From NCBI GenBank assembly GCA_023410295.1, contig JAEYPY010000161.1:1-8164 (forward strand): 8,164 nucleotides of DNA, given 5' to 3'. The notes below the pieces were generated by a model, which made no database searches, was not told the DNA's origin, and worked only from the letters and a program-made list of their open reading frames with translations. This document shows, piece by piece, positions 1 through 6,386 of this stretch; the first letter of the stretch is position 1; every line of letters starts with the position of its first letter. The DNA is from Pseudomonadota bacterium (GTDB lineage Bacteria > Pseudomonadota > Alphaproteobacteria > Caulobacterales > Aquidulcibacteraceae). The position numbers were made by a program, and so were the translations under genes.

Positions 1-100
1 CGACCTCTCCGATGCGCCCCTGGTGCTTTTCCGGCGCGAGCGGCAGAAGCGCGGAGATCCCGGTCAGCAGCAATTGCGCTTGCAGGATGAGGCGGCTCAT
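1..100 (-). CDS. Partial unknown small protein, N-terminus only
   Basis: The reading frame starts with ATG at 98-100 on the minus strand and runs off the left edge. The 33 visible residues begin MSRLILQAQLLLTGISALLP and continue with a charged stretch (PEKHQGRIGEV). The first 20 residues are hydrophobic enough for a membrane segment or signal anchor. The ATG shares four bases (ATGA) with the stop of the 130-residue gene upstream, and AGGGAGG lies six bases before it, so translation is probably coupled. The neighbours suggest a phage-like module, but this fragment alone gives no function. That it is a gene is fairly sure; what it does is unknown. Confidence 0.6.
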   Translation of the reverse strand, partial: MSRLILQAQLLLTGISALLPLAPEKHQGRIGEV

Positions 101-489
101 GGCGCGCCTCCCTGCCCACGCACGAGCTGCACAAGCGCGGAGACCGGCGCCTCCGCCGCATTGCTCGCGTGCTCGAGCTCCGCGGCCGCCGCTACGTCGC
201 GCCCCTCGAGATAGACGCGCAGCGCGGCGTTCAACGCCTCGATCGCGGGTGTGGCCGTTGCTTCAGCGCGTGAAAGTACGCGCTTGAACTCGATCGGCAC
301 GGCGGGATCGCGGGCGATGTCGGCCGCCTCCTCCAGCACTGCGGCGTAGGTGTTGAGCAACGCGTAGGCGCGCTGCTCAATGGTCTGCGCGGCTGAGATG
401 GGATTCTGAACGCGCGGCGCGAACGATGCGCACGCCGGCGTGGCGGCGATTGCGAGCGCGAGGCCCAGGACACGAAAGAAACGCTTCAT
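97..489 (-). CDS. Small exported or lipoprotein-like protein of phage-like module
   Basis: The product is 130 residues. It has a clear N-terminal signal: basic MKRFFR, a hydrophobic core to about residue 16, then TPACAS. Cys20 could be a lipid anchor, but TPAC is a poor lipobox. Cleavage by signal peptidase I after ACA is the alternative. The rest (about 30-130) is Ala/Glu-rich and predicted helical, beginning with an AQTIEQRAYALLNTYAAVLE stretch. I recall similar small periplasmic proteins among unannotated prophage genes next to holin-like genes, but I cannot name a family. The start is supported by AAGGAAGG six bases upstream, inside which the stop of the preceding gene lies. It overlaps the next gene by ATGA. 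A spanin-like lysis role is possible but only inferred from position. Confidence 0.7.
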   Translation of the reverse strand: MKRFFRVLGLALAIAATPACASFAPRVQNPISAAQTIEQRAYALLNTYAAVLEEAADIARDPAVPIEFKRVLSRAEATATPAIEALNAALRVYLEGRDVAAAAELEHASNAAEAPVSALVQLVRGQGGAP

Positions 490-501
490 GGCGCGCCTTC
501 C

Positions 502-714
502 TTAAGCCAGCGGCGAGCGCGCACGCGCGCGTCCGACGGCGACGCCGATGAGACCCAGCGTGAGGATGAGATCGACGAGCGCGCCCGCGAGCTCCTGCGC
601 CGCGCCTTCCGGAAGCACGACGCCGAGCCGCGAGGCGGCGGCGGCGATGGCGATCGCGGCGGCGCTGCGCAATGTCAGCGAGTGGATCGCGGGTCTGAGT
701 GAAATGTCGGTCAT
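502..714 (-). CDS. Small two-helix membrane protein, holin-like
   Basis: The product is 70 residues with two hydrophobic helices, about residues 18-37 (Ala-rich) and 44-61. They are separated by a short polar turn (PEGAAQE), and a basic tail (GRARARSPLA) follows. This build of a short soluble start, two helices, and a charged C-terminus fits the small holin-like proteins found next to endolysins in tailed phages of Proteobacteria. No family-specific motif is visible. It is the first gene of the leftward operon and sits 12 bases from the 130-residue gene. GAGGAG just before the ATG supports the start. If it is a holin, it would act in the inner membrane to release lytic enzymes; no endolysin is visible in the window. 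A plain membrane protein of unknown role is the alternative. Confidence 0.6.
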   Translation of the reverse strand: MTDISLRPAIHSLTLRSAAAIAIAAAASRLGVVLPEGAAQELAGALVDLILTLGLIGVAVGRARARSPLA

Positions 715-750
715 GGGCTCCTCGTGATTGAGGGAGGAGCTTACGGCCGC

Positions 751-779
751 CCGATACCCGGTCGGATTGATTTGCTCAA
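751..779 (-). promoter_or_regulatory. Weak candidate promoter for the leftward small-gene operon
   Basis: On the minus strand TTGAGC (774-779) and TATCGG (751-756) are separated by 17 bases, ahead of the first small gene. They match the sigma-70-type consensus at four and three of six positions, so this is only a candidate. Confidence 0.25.
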
Positions 780-780
780 G

Positions 781-841
781 CCGCGCGTCTTCGTAGCCTC
801 AAGTGCTTGAAAAGAGGCTTTGCGGGTCTGAAGACGCGCGG
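781..841. repeat. Nested inverted repeat (possible terminator or structured element)
   Basis: CCGCGCGTCTTC (781-792) and its exact reverse complement GAAGACGCGCGG (830-841) form a perfect 12-bp stem. Inside, AGCCTC (795-800) pairs with GAGGCT (814-819), and the loop holds a small CAAG-TG-CTTG palindrome. The element lies 13 bases beyond the stop of the nitronate monooxygenase gene and ahead of the phage-like operon, so a terminator for the former is the simplest reading. No U-tract follows the outer stem on either strand, which argues against a standard intrinsic terminator. A protein-binding or recombination site is the alternative. Confidence 0.6.
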
Positions 842-854
842 TGCGAGTGTTGGA

Positions 855-1817
855 TTAGCCCGCGCACAATCCCCGCTTCGCCGCGTCGTATTCGCGCTTC
901 AGGCGCGCGACCAACTCAGCCGTAGTGACGACTTCGTGCACGGCGCCAACGCCTTGCCCGGCGCCCCAGATGTCTTTCCACGCTTTCGCCTTGGAGCCTT
1001 CGCCGCTGCCGAAGTTCATTTTGCTCGGATCGCTTTGCGGCAGGTTGTCTGGATCGAGCCCGGCCGCCTCGATCGAGCCTTTCAGGTAATTGCCGAGCAC
1101 GCCGGTAAAGAGGTTGGTGTAGACGACGTCACCGGCGGTCGAACCGACGATCATCTGCTTGTAGGCCTCGGGCGCATTGGCCTCCTTCGTCGCAATGAAG
1201 GCTGAGCCCATGTAGGCCAAGTCCGCGCCCATCGCTTGGGCGGCAAGGATGCCCTTGCCGGTGGCGATCGCGCCGGAGAGTAGAAGCGGGCCATCGAAGA
1301 ATTCGCGGATCTCGTGAATCAGCGCGAACGGTGAAAGCCCGCCTGCGTGCCCGCCGGCGCCGGCGCACACGGCGATCAGGCCATCGGCGCCCTTCTCCAG
1401 CGCCTTCTCCGCGAATTTAATGTTGATGACATCGTGCAGCACGATGCCCCCGTAGGAGTGGATGGCGTCATTCACCTCGGGGCGCGCGCCAAGCGAAGTG
1501 ATGACAATCGGCACTTTATGCTTCACGCACGACGCGACGTCTTCTTCGAGGCGCGCGTTGGTCTTGTGCACGATCTGGTTGACGGCATAGGGCGCGGCCG
1601 GCGTATCGGGGTGCGCCTCGTCCCACTCCGCGAGCGTGTCCTTGATCCGGTGCAACCAATCGTCGAGCAACGGCTGCGGGCGCGCATTGAGCGCCGGGAA
1701 CGAGCCGACGATCCCCGCCTTACACTGCTCGGTCACCAATTCGGGGTTGGCGATAATGAATTGCGGGGCGCCTACGGCAGGCAGGCGCAGCTTGTCGAAC
1801 AAAGGCGGCAGGGCCAT
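855..1817 (-). CDS. Nitronate monooxygenase / 2-nitropropane dioxygenase family flavoprotein
   Basis: The product is 320 residues, the usual length for this FMN-dependent TIM-barrel family. Enzymes of the family oxidise alkyl nitronates to carbonyl compounds and nitrite; relatives include FabK-type enoyl-ACP reductases and NADH:quinone reductases. Visible signatures are the N-terminal LRLPAVGAPQFIIANPELV strand and loop, and CAGAGGHAGGLSPF at about 151-164, whose His157 is the expected catalytic base next to the FMN phosphate site. LLSGAIATGKGILAAQAMGA (179-198) and MGSAFIATKEA (203-213) follow. The MALPPLF start at 1817 is chosen because GGAGAG lies just upstream. An upstream in-frame ATG at 1883 would overlap the divergent mutA gene and lacks a site. 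It is divergent from the mutase operon and stands alone. The family is sure; the physiological substrate is not. Confidence 0.92.
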   Translation of the reverse strand: MALPPLFDKLRLPAVGAPQFIIANPELVTEQCKAGIVGSFPALNARPQPLLDDWLHRIKDTLAEWDEAHPDTPAAPYAVNQIVHKTNARLEEDVASCVKHKVPIVITSLGARPEVNDAIHSYGGIVLHDVINIKFAEKALEKGADGLIAVCAGAGGHAGGLSPFALIHEIREFFDGPLLLSGAIATGKGILAAQAMGADLAYMGSAFIATKEANAPEAYKQMIVGSTAGDVVYTNLFTGVLGNYLKGSIEAAGLDPDNLPQSDPSKMNFGSGEGSKAKAWKDIWGAGQGVGAVHEVVTTAELVARLKREYDAAKRGLCAG

Positions 1818-1894
1818 GCTTCTCTCCGGTTGCGCTATCGGTAGCGCGCGTTCAAAAGCGCGTCGATGCTGACATGGCGTCAAGGGATGCGGAA
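1818..1894. promoter_or_regulatory. Divergent promoter region with palindrome
   Basis: This 77-bp gap separates the starts of the flavoprotein gene (minus) and mutA (plus), so both promoters probably lie here or run into the coding ends. It contains GCGCTA-TCGG-TAGCGC (1832-1847), a perfect 6-bp inverted repeat, and an overlapping weaker one, CGCGC-8 bases-GCGCG (1845-1862). Either could be an operator serving both genes. On the minus strand TTGACG (1878-1883) is a good -35 box, but the hexamer 17 bases on (CGCTTT, 1855-1860) is a poor -10. On the plus strand I see no convincing promoter. AAGGGA seven bases before 1895 is the mutA ribosome binding site. Confidence 0.45.
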
Positions 1895-3769
1895 ATGAGC
1901 ACGAGCGAACTCAAGCTGGGCGAAAACGCCGACGAAGCGGCGTGGCGCGCGCTTGTCGAGCAGGGCTTGAAGGGCGCGCAATGGTCGCGCCTCATCGGCC
2001 AGACCGCCGACGGCATCCCACTCGAGCCGCTCTACCGCGAAACTGACATCGCCACCGCGCAGGACGAATCCGGCATGCCGGGCGCGGCGCCGTTCATCCG
2101 CGGCAGCCGCTCCGGCGCCTGGCATATCCGACAGGTTTATGATCATCCCGATCCCGCCAGCGCCAACGAACAGATTCTCGCCGACCTCGAAGGCGGCGTC
2201 TCCTCGATCGAGATTGTCTCGCACTTCGGCGGCGGCCCACGAGGCGTGCGCATCGCGCGCGCGCAGGACTTTGATACCGCACTGGCCGGCGTGATGCTGG
2301 ATGCGGCGCCGGTGGCGCTCAATGGTGAACAGCAAGGTTTGTGGCTGGCTGAATTGCTCGCCGCGAAGCTGCGCGGTGCATCCGGTGAAGGCGTTGCATT
2401 CAATCTCAATCCGCTGGCCTCGTATTTCCGCGTCGGCGGCGGGGCGAAGGCGGACATGGACGACGCAGTGCGCTTTACGCGCGCGATGCGTGAATCCATG
2501 CCGGCGGCGACGGCGTTGCGAGCCGACGCGCGCCCGATCCATGAAGCCGGCGGTTCGGAGGCGCAGGAACTGGCCGTCGCGCTGGCATGCGGCATCACCT
2601 ATCTGCGCGAACTGACCGCGGCGAACATGAGCGCGGACGATGCGGCGCGGACTATCCTCTTCACGCTCGCGGTCGGGCCTGATGTGCTGATCGAAGCTTC
2701 GAAGCTGCGTGCGCTTCGGCTTTGCTGGGCGCGCGTACTGGAAGCGTCCGGCGTCGCGGCCGAGCACCGCGCAGCACGCATCCACGCCGTCACCTCGCGC
2801 CGCATGATGACGCGGTATGATGCGTGGACAAACATTCTGCGCGTGACCACCGCCGCATTTGGCGCAGCCGTTGGCGGTGCGAACGCCATCACCACGCTGC
2901 CATTCACCGACGCGCTTGGCCTGCCGACGCCGTTCGCGCGCCGCGTCGCGCGCAACACGCAGCATGTGCTGTTGGAAGAATCCCGCCTTGGTCATGTCGC
3001 CGATCCGGCTGGCGGCGCCTGGTTCGTGGAGAGGCTGACGCGAGAGCTGGCGGCGAAGGCCTGGGAGAAGATGCAGGCGATCGAAGCCCAGGGCGGCATT
3101 ATCGCCGCGCTGGGCGATGGACTCTGGCGCGAGATTCAAGAGGCCTATTCCGCGCGCCGCGCACGTTTCCATACACGCCGCGAGACCATCACCGGAATTT
3201 CCGACTTCCCGCTGCTCGATGCGCCGTTGCCGGAGTTCGAACCGCTCCCCGGGCCGGCGCCAGGCAGTTTTGAAGGCAAGGTCAATCTCATCGACACGCG
3301 CACGGGCGCATCGTTTTCGCAAGTACGCTGGGCGGAGGCGTTCGAGCGCCTGCGCGACTGGGGTGAAGCGAGAAAGCCCCGCCCCGCGATCTTCTTCGCC
3401 ACGCTCGGCCCGCTCGCCCAATTCGGACCCCGCGCGCAGTTCGCGCGCAATCTCTTCGCCGCGGGCGGCATCGCTTCGGTCGGCGAGGAGGAAGAATACG
3501 TTTCCCGCGATCAGATGATCGATGCATTTCGGACGCAGGCGGCGCGCGTGGCCGTCATCTCCGGCACGGACGCGGCGTACGCCGAAGAAGCCGAGAACGC
3601 GGCGCAACGGCTGAAAGCCGCCGGCGCACACTGGATCGTGCTCGCGGGCAAGCCGGGCGAGAGCGAAGCTAAGCTGCGCGCAGCCGGTGTCGATCAGTTC
3701 GTCTACACCGGTCAGGACGTGGTGCTGGAATTGGAGACGCTGCAGGAAGCTCTGGGAGCTGCCCCATGA
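1895..3769 (+). CDS. mutA: Methylmalonyl-CoA mutase small (beta) subunit
   Basis: This is the non-catalytic partner of MutB in the heterodimeric mutase that interconverts (R)-methylmalonyl-CoA and succinyl-CoA. At 624 residues it has the normal small-subunit length. The TIM-barrel part resembles MutB throughout: GVAFNLNPLASYFRVGG (166-182), a KLRALRLCWARVLE segment (270-283), TRYDAWTNILRVTTAAFGAA (306-325), RRVARNTQHVLLEES (349-363) and ADPAGGAWFVERLTRELAAK (369-388). The C-terminal Rossmann-like part (about 495-624) lacks the DxHxxG cobalamin motif. The IRQYAGFST block of MutB is replaced by IRQVYDHPD here, as expected for a subunit that binds no coenzyme. I chose ATG 1895 over the ATG at 1874 because AAGGGA sits seven bases before it and the earlier ATG has no site. 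Its stop overlaps the next gene by ATGA. Confidence 0.95.
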   Translation: MSTSELKLGENADEAAWRALVEQGLKGAQWSRLIGQTADGIPLEPLYRETDIATAQDESGMPGAAPFIRGSRSGAWHIRQVYDHPDPASANEQILADLEGGVSSIEIVSHFGGGPRGVRIARAQDFDTALAGVMLDAAPVALNGEQQGLWLAELLAAKLRGASGEGVAFNLNPLASYFRVGGGAKADMDDAVRFTRAMRESMPAATALRADARPIHEAGGSEAQELAVALACGITYLRELTAANMSADDAARTILFTLAVGPDVLIEASKLRALRLCWARVLEASGVAAEHRAARIHAVTSRRMMTRYDAWTNILRVTTAAFGAAVGGANAITTLPFTDALGLPTPFARRVARNTQHVLLEESRLGHVADPAGGAWFVERLTRELAAKAWEKMQAIEAQGGIIAALGDGLWREIQEAYSARRARFHTRRETITGISDFPLLDAPLPEFEPLPGPAPGSFEGKVNLIDTRTGASFSQVRWAEAFERLRDWGEARKPRPAIFFATLGPLAQFGPRAQFARNLFAAGGIASVGEEEEYVSRDQMIDAFRTQAARVAVISGTDAAYAEEAENAAQRLKAAGAHWIVLAGKPGESEAKLRAAGVDQFVYTGQDVVLELETLQEALGAAP

Positions 3770-4155
3770 AACCACTCATACGATGGGAGCCACTCGCACC
3801 CGAAGTTATACAGGCACTGGAACAGTTAGAGGCTACTCAGACTTTTGACGCGCTGCCCGAAAGCTACGACGTCGTCCAAGCAGAGGCGAAGCGTAGAAGC
3901 TTTCATGAGGCAGTCGTCATGGTCCCACTTTTACTCTTGTCGTGGGCGTTAATAGCCACGCTACAAGCATTCGGCTGGATCGCGCCGCCAACACCACTCA
4001 ACGCCTTCATTTATATTCTTGTTGTCCCACTCGCAGCCGTCGCGACTAACCGCCTGCGAGGCAGCTACGCCGCGCGCGAAGAGCAACGCCTTCGTGCCGC
4101 TTTGAATAAGTGGCGAATGCAAGCCGGGGTATACGCCGTGAGAAGGCATCCATGA
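3766..4155 (+). CDS. Unknown two-helix membrane protein inside the mutase operon
   Basis: The product is 129 residues and I do not recognise a family. Residues 1-46 are soluble and acidic (EPLAPEVIQALEQLEATQTF). Then come a hydrophobic helix at about 49-70, a PP-containing turn, and a second helix at about 79-95. The tail from 96 is charged and helical (AAREEQRLRAALNKWR). It would be an inner-membrane protein with both ends on the same side. Its ATG overlaps the mutA stop (ATGA, 3766-3769) with GGGAG seven bases upstream, and its own stop overlaps the mutB start (ATGA, 4152-4155), so it is translated as part of the operon. By hand count GC is about 57% over 360 bases, against 70-73% in 60-base samples of mutB and mutA, which suggests later insertion. 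A link to mutase function is inference from position only. Confidence 0.8.
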   Translation: MKPLIRWEPLAPEVIQALEQLEATQTFDALPESYDVVQAEAKRRSFHEAVVMVPLLLLSWALIATLQAFGWIAPPTPLNAFIYILVVPLAAVATNRLRGSYAAREEQRLRAALNKWRMQAGVYAVRRHP

Positions 4156-6305
4156 CTACGCTCCCTGACTTCTCCAACCTCACACTCGATACCGCACACG
4201 CAAAAGCCGAGCCGCCCGCCGGTGAGGCGTGGCTGACGCCTGAAGGCATCGCGGTGAAGAGCGCCTACACCGCCGCCGATCGCGCGGGCTTGGATTTCGT
4301 CGATGGCTTTCCGGGCATGGCGCCGTTTGGGCGCGGGCCGTATCCGACGATGTACGTGCAGCAGCCCTGGACGATCCGACAGTATGCCGGCTTTTCGACG
4401 GCGGAGGATTCCAACGCCTTCTACCGCCGCAATCTCGCGCACGGGCAAAAGGGTCTGTCCATCGCCTTCGATCTCGCGACGCACCGCGGCTACGATTCCG
4501 ATCATCCGCGCGTCGTCGGCGATGTCGGTATGGCGGGCGTGGCGATCGATTCCATTCTCGACATGCGCACGCTCTTCAACGGCATCCCGCTCGATCAGAT
4601 GAGCGTGTCGATGACGATGAACGGCGCGGTGCTGCCAATCATGGCGCTCTATATCGTCGCCGGCGAAGAGCAAAATGTGCCGCACGCCAAGCTCTCGGGT
4701 ACGATCCAGAACGACATCCTCAAAGAATTCATGGTGCGGAATACGTTCATCTATCCGCCCGGCCCTTCGATGCGGATCGTCTCCGACATCTTCGCCTACA
4801 CAGCCGGCGAGATGCCGAGATTCAATTCGATCTCGATCAGCGGCTATCACATGCAGGAAGCCGGCGCGACGGCTGACCTCGAGCTCGCCTACACGCTGGC
4901 TGACGGCGTTGAGTATATCCGCGCTGGCGTCGCCGGCGGGCTCGACATCGACAAGTTCGCGCCGCGGCTCTCGTTCTTCTGGGCGATCGGCATGAACCCG
5001 TTCATGGAGATCGCCAAGCTCCGGGCTGCGCGCCTGCTGTGGTCAAAGCTCACGGCTGCGTTCAATCCGATGGACGATAAGTCACGCGCGCTACGCACAC
5101 ACTGCCAGACTTCCGGCTGGTCGCTGACCGCGCAGGACGTTTACAACAATGCGGTCCGCACCTGCGTGGAAGCGATGGCGGCGGCGTATGGCGGCACGCA
5201 ATCGCTGCACACCAATTCGCTCGACGAAGCGCTGGCGCTGCCGACCGATTTCTCCGCGCGCATCGCCCGCAACACGCAAATCCTGCTGCAGAGCGAAGCC
5301 GGCGCGACGCGCCCGGCCGATCCGTGGGGCGGCTCATATTATGTGGAGCGCCTCACCGCCGATCTGGCCGCGAAGGCATGGGCGCATATCGAGGAAGTGG
5401 AAAAACTCGGCGGCATGGCGCAGGCGATCGACCAGGGCTTGCCGAAAGCGCGGATCGAAGAAGCCGCCGCACGCACGCAAGCGCGCATCGACACCGGCCA
5501 CCAGACCATTGTCGGCGTCAACAAATTCAAGCTCGACGAGCCGGAAGATATTCCGGTGCTGAAGGTCGACAACGCCAAGGTGCGGGCGATGCAGCTGGAG
5601 AAGCTCGACCGGCTGAAGCGCGAGCGTAAGCAGGTCGAAGTGGATGCGGCGCTTGAAGCGCTGGAGGCAGGTGCGCGCGGCAAGGGCAATTTGCTGGACC
5701 TCGCCGTCAAAGCCGCGCGCGCAAAAGCCACCGTCGGCGAAATGAGCGCCGCGCTCGAGCGCGCGTTCAACCGCCACCAGCCGCCGATCCGCTTGGTCAC
5801 CGGCGTCTTCTCGCGCGAAGCCGGGAGCGACGCCGCCGTCGAACGCGCGCGCCAAAGCGTCGCCGCATTCCAGGAAGCGGAAGGCAAGAAGCCGAAGATT
5901 CTGGTCGCCAAGATGGGCCAGGACGGCCACGACCGGGGCCAGAAAGTTGTCGCGTCGGCGTTCAGCGATCTCGGCTTCGATGTTGAGATTGGACCACTGT
6001 TCGCCACGCCCGAAGAAGTCGCCGAACAAGCCATCACCAGCGGCGTCCATGTCGTCGGCGTCTCTTCACTCGCCGCCGGCCACCTCACGCTAACGCCCGC
6101 GCTGCGCGCCGCCCTAGTCGAACGCGGTCGCCCAGACATCATGATCGTCATCGGCGGCGTCATCCCACCGGAAGACGTCGAAACGCTGAAACAAATGGGC
6201 GCAGCGGCCGTGTATCCGCCCGGCGGCGTCATCGCCGACATCGCGCAGGATTTGCTCAGCGCGCTGAACCAAAAGCTGGGCTATGCTCAGCCACCCCGAT
6301 CGTGA
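4152..6305 (+). CDS. mutB: Methylmalonyl-CoA mutase large (alpha) subunit, adenosylcobalamin-dependent
   Basis: This is the catalytic subunit of the mutase, using adenosylcobalamin radical chemistry to rearrange (R)-methylmalonyl-CoA and succinyl-CoA at the end of the propionyl-CoA pathway. It is 717 residues, close to the usual length. The TIM barrel holds TIRQYAGFSTAEDSN (74-88; Tyr78 matches the active-site Tyr of characterised mutases), FDLATHRGYDSDHPRVVGDV (106-125), SMRIVSDIF (206-214), SISGYHMQEAGAT (228-240; His233 is the catalytic-type His), GMNPFMEIAKLRAARLLW (280-297) and RIARNTQILLQSEAG (370-384). The C-terminal cobalamin domain (about 580-717) has DGHDRG (591-596) with His593 as the lower axial cobalt ligand, GVSSL (636-640) and the GG of IVIGGVIPPED. 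Start 4152 is preceded by GAGAAGG and overlaps the upstream stop. An in-frame ATG at 4110 would add 14 residues with no site. No key residue is missing. Confidence 0.97.
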   Translation: MTTLPDFSNLTLDTAHAKAEPPAGEAWLTPEGIAVKSAYTAADRAGLDFVDGFPGMAPFGRGPYPTMYVQQPWTIRQYAGFSTAEDSNAFYRRNLAHGQKGLSIAFDLATHRGYDSDHPRVVGDVGMAGVAIDSILDMRTLFNGIPLDQMSVSMTMNGAVLPIMALYIVAGEEQNVPHAKLSGTIQNDILKEFMVRNTFIYPPGPSMRIVSDIFAYTAGEMPRFNSISISGYHMQEAGATADLELAYTLADGVEYIRAGVAGGLDIDKFAPRLSFFWAIGMNPFMEIAKLRAARLLWSKLTAAFNPMDDKSRALRTHCQTSGWSLTAQDVYNNAVRTCVEAMAAAYGGTQSLHTNSLDEALALPTDFSARIARNTQILLQSEAGATRPADPWGGSYYVERLTADLAAKAWAHIEEVEKLGGMAQAIDQGLPKARIEEAAARTQARIDTGHQTIVGVNKFKLDEPEDIPVLKVDNAKVRAMQLEKLDRLKRERKQVEVDAALEALEAGARGKGNLLDLAVKAARAKATVGEMSAALERAFNRHQPPIRLVTGVFSREAGSDAAVERARQSVAAFQEAEGKKPKILVAKMGQDGHDRGQKVVASAFSDLGFDVEIGPLFATPEEVAEQAITSGVHVVGVSSLAAGHLTLTPALRAALVERGRPDIMIVIGGVIPPEDVETLKQMGAAAVYPPGGVIADIAQDLLSALNQKLGYAQPPRS

Positions 6306-6311
6306 TTCTCC

Positions 6312-6323
6312 GGAGAAAACATC
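6312..6323 (+). promoter_or_regulatory. Shine-Dalgarno with ATC codon in start position
   Basis: GGAG (6312-6315) is followed after five bases by ATC (6321-6323), in frame with the 226-residue gene. No ATG, GTG or TTG occurs in that frame between the mutB stop (6303-6305) and ATG 6387, so the site points either to ATC initiation, as known for rare ATT/ATC starts, or to a mutated start codon. Confidence 0.45.
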
Positions 6324-6386
6324 AAGGCCGACTATCTCCGCGCCGGACCGATCTTTGAGCTTTGGCGGTACCTGACCCACGAAGTC

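Noticed and set aside
807..1844. Plus-strand frames opposite the flavoprotein gene
   Set aside because: Composition is shadow-like, and the minus-strand gene has the full FMN-binding and catalytic signature.
1818..1883. Extended N-terminus of the flavoprotein (start at 1883)
   Set aside because: It would add 22 residues unlike the family, overlap the mutA start region, and lacks a ribosome binding site, whereas 1817 has GGAGAG.
1880..3775. 631-codon open frame on the minus strand exactly opposite mutA
   Set aside because: It mirrors mutA almost end to end, is Arg/His/Cys-rich with no recognisable motif, and is what GC-rich third positions produce on the opposite strand. mutA is certain by homology.
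4065..6241. Long minus-strand frames (261, 300 and 238 codons) opposite mutB
   Set aside because: They are antisense shadows of a gene with clear catalytic motifs, have low-complexity Ser/Arg/Ala content, and have no ribosome binding sites.
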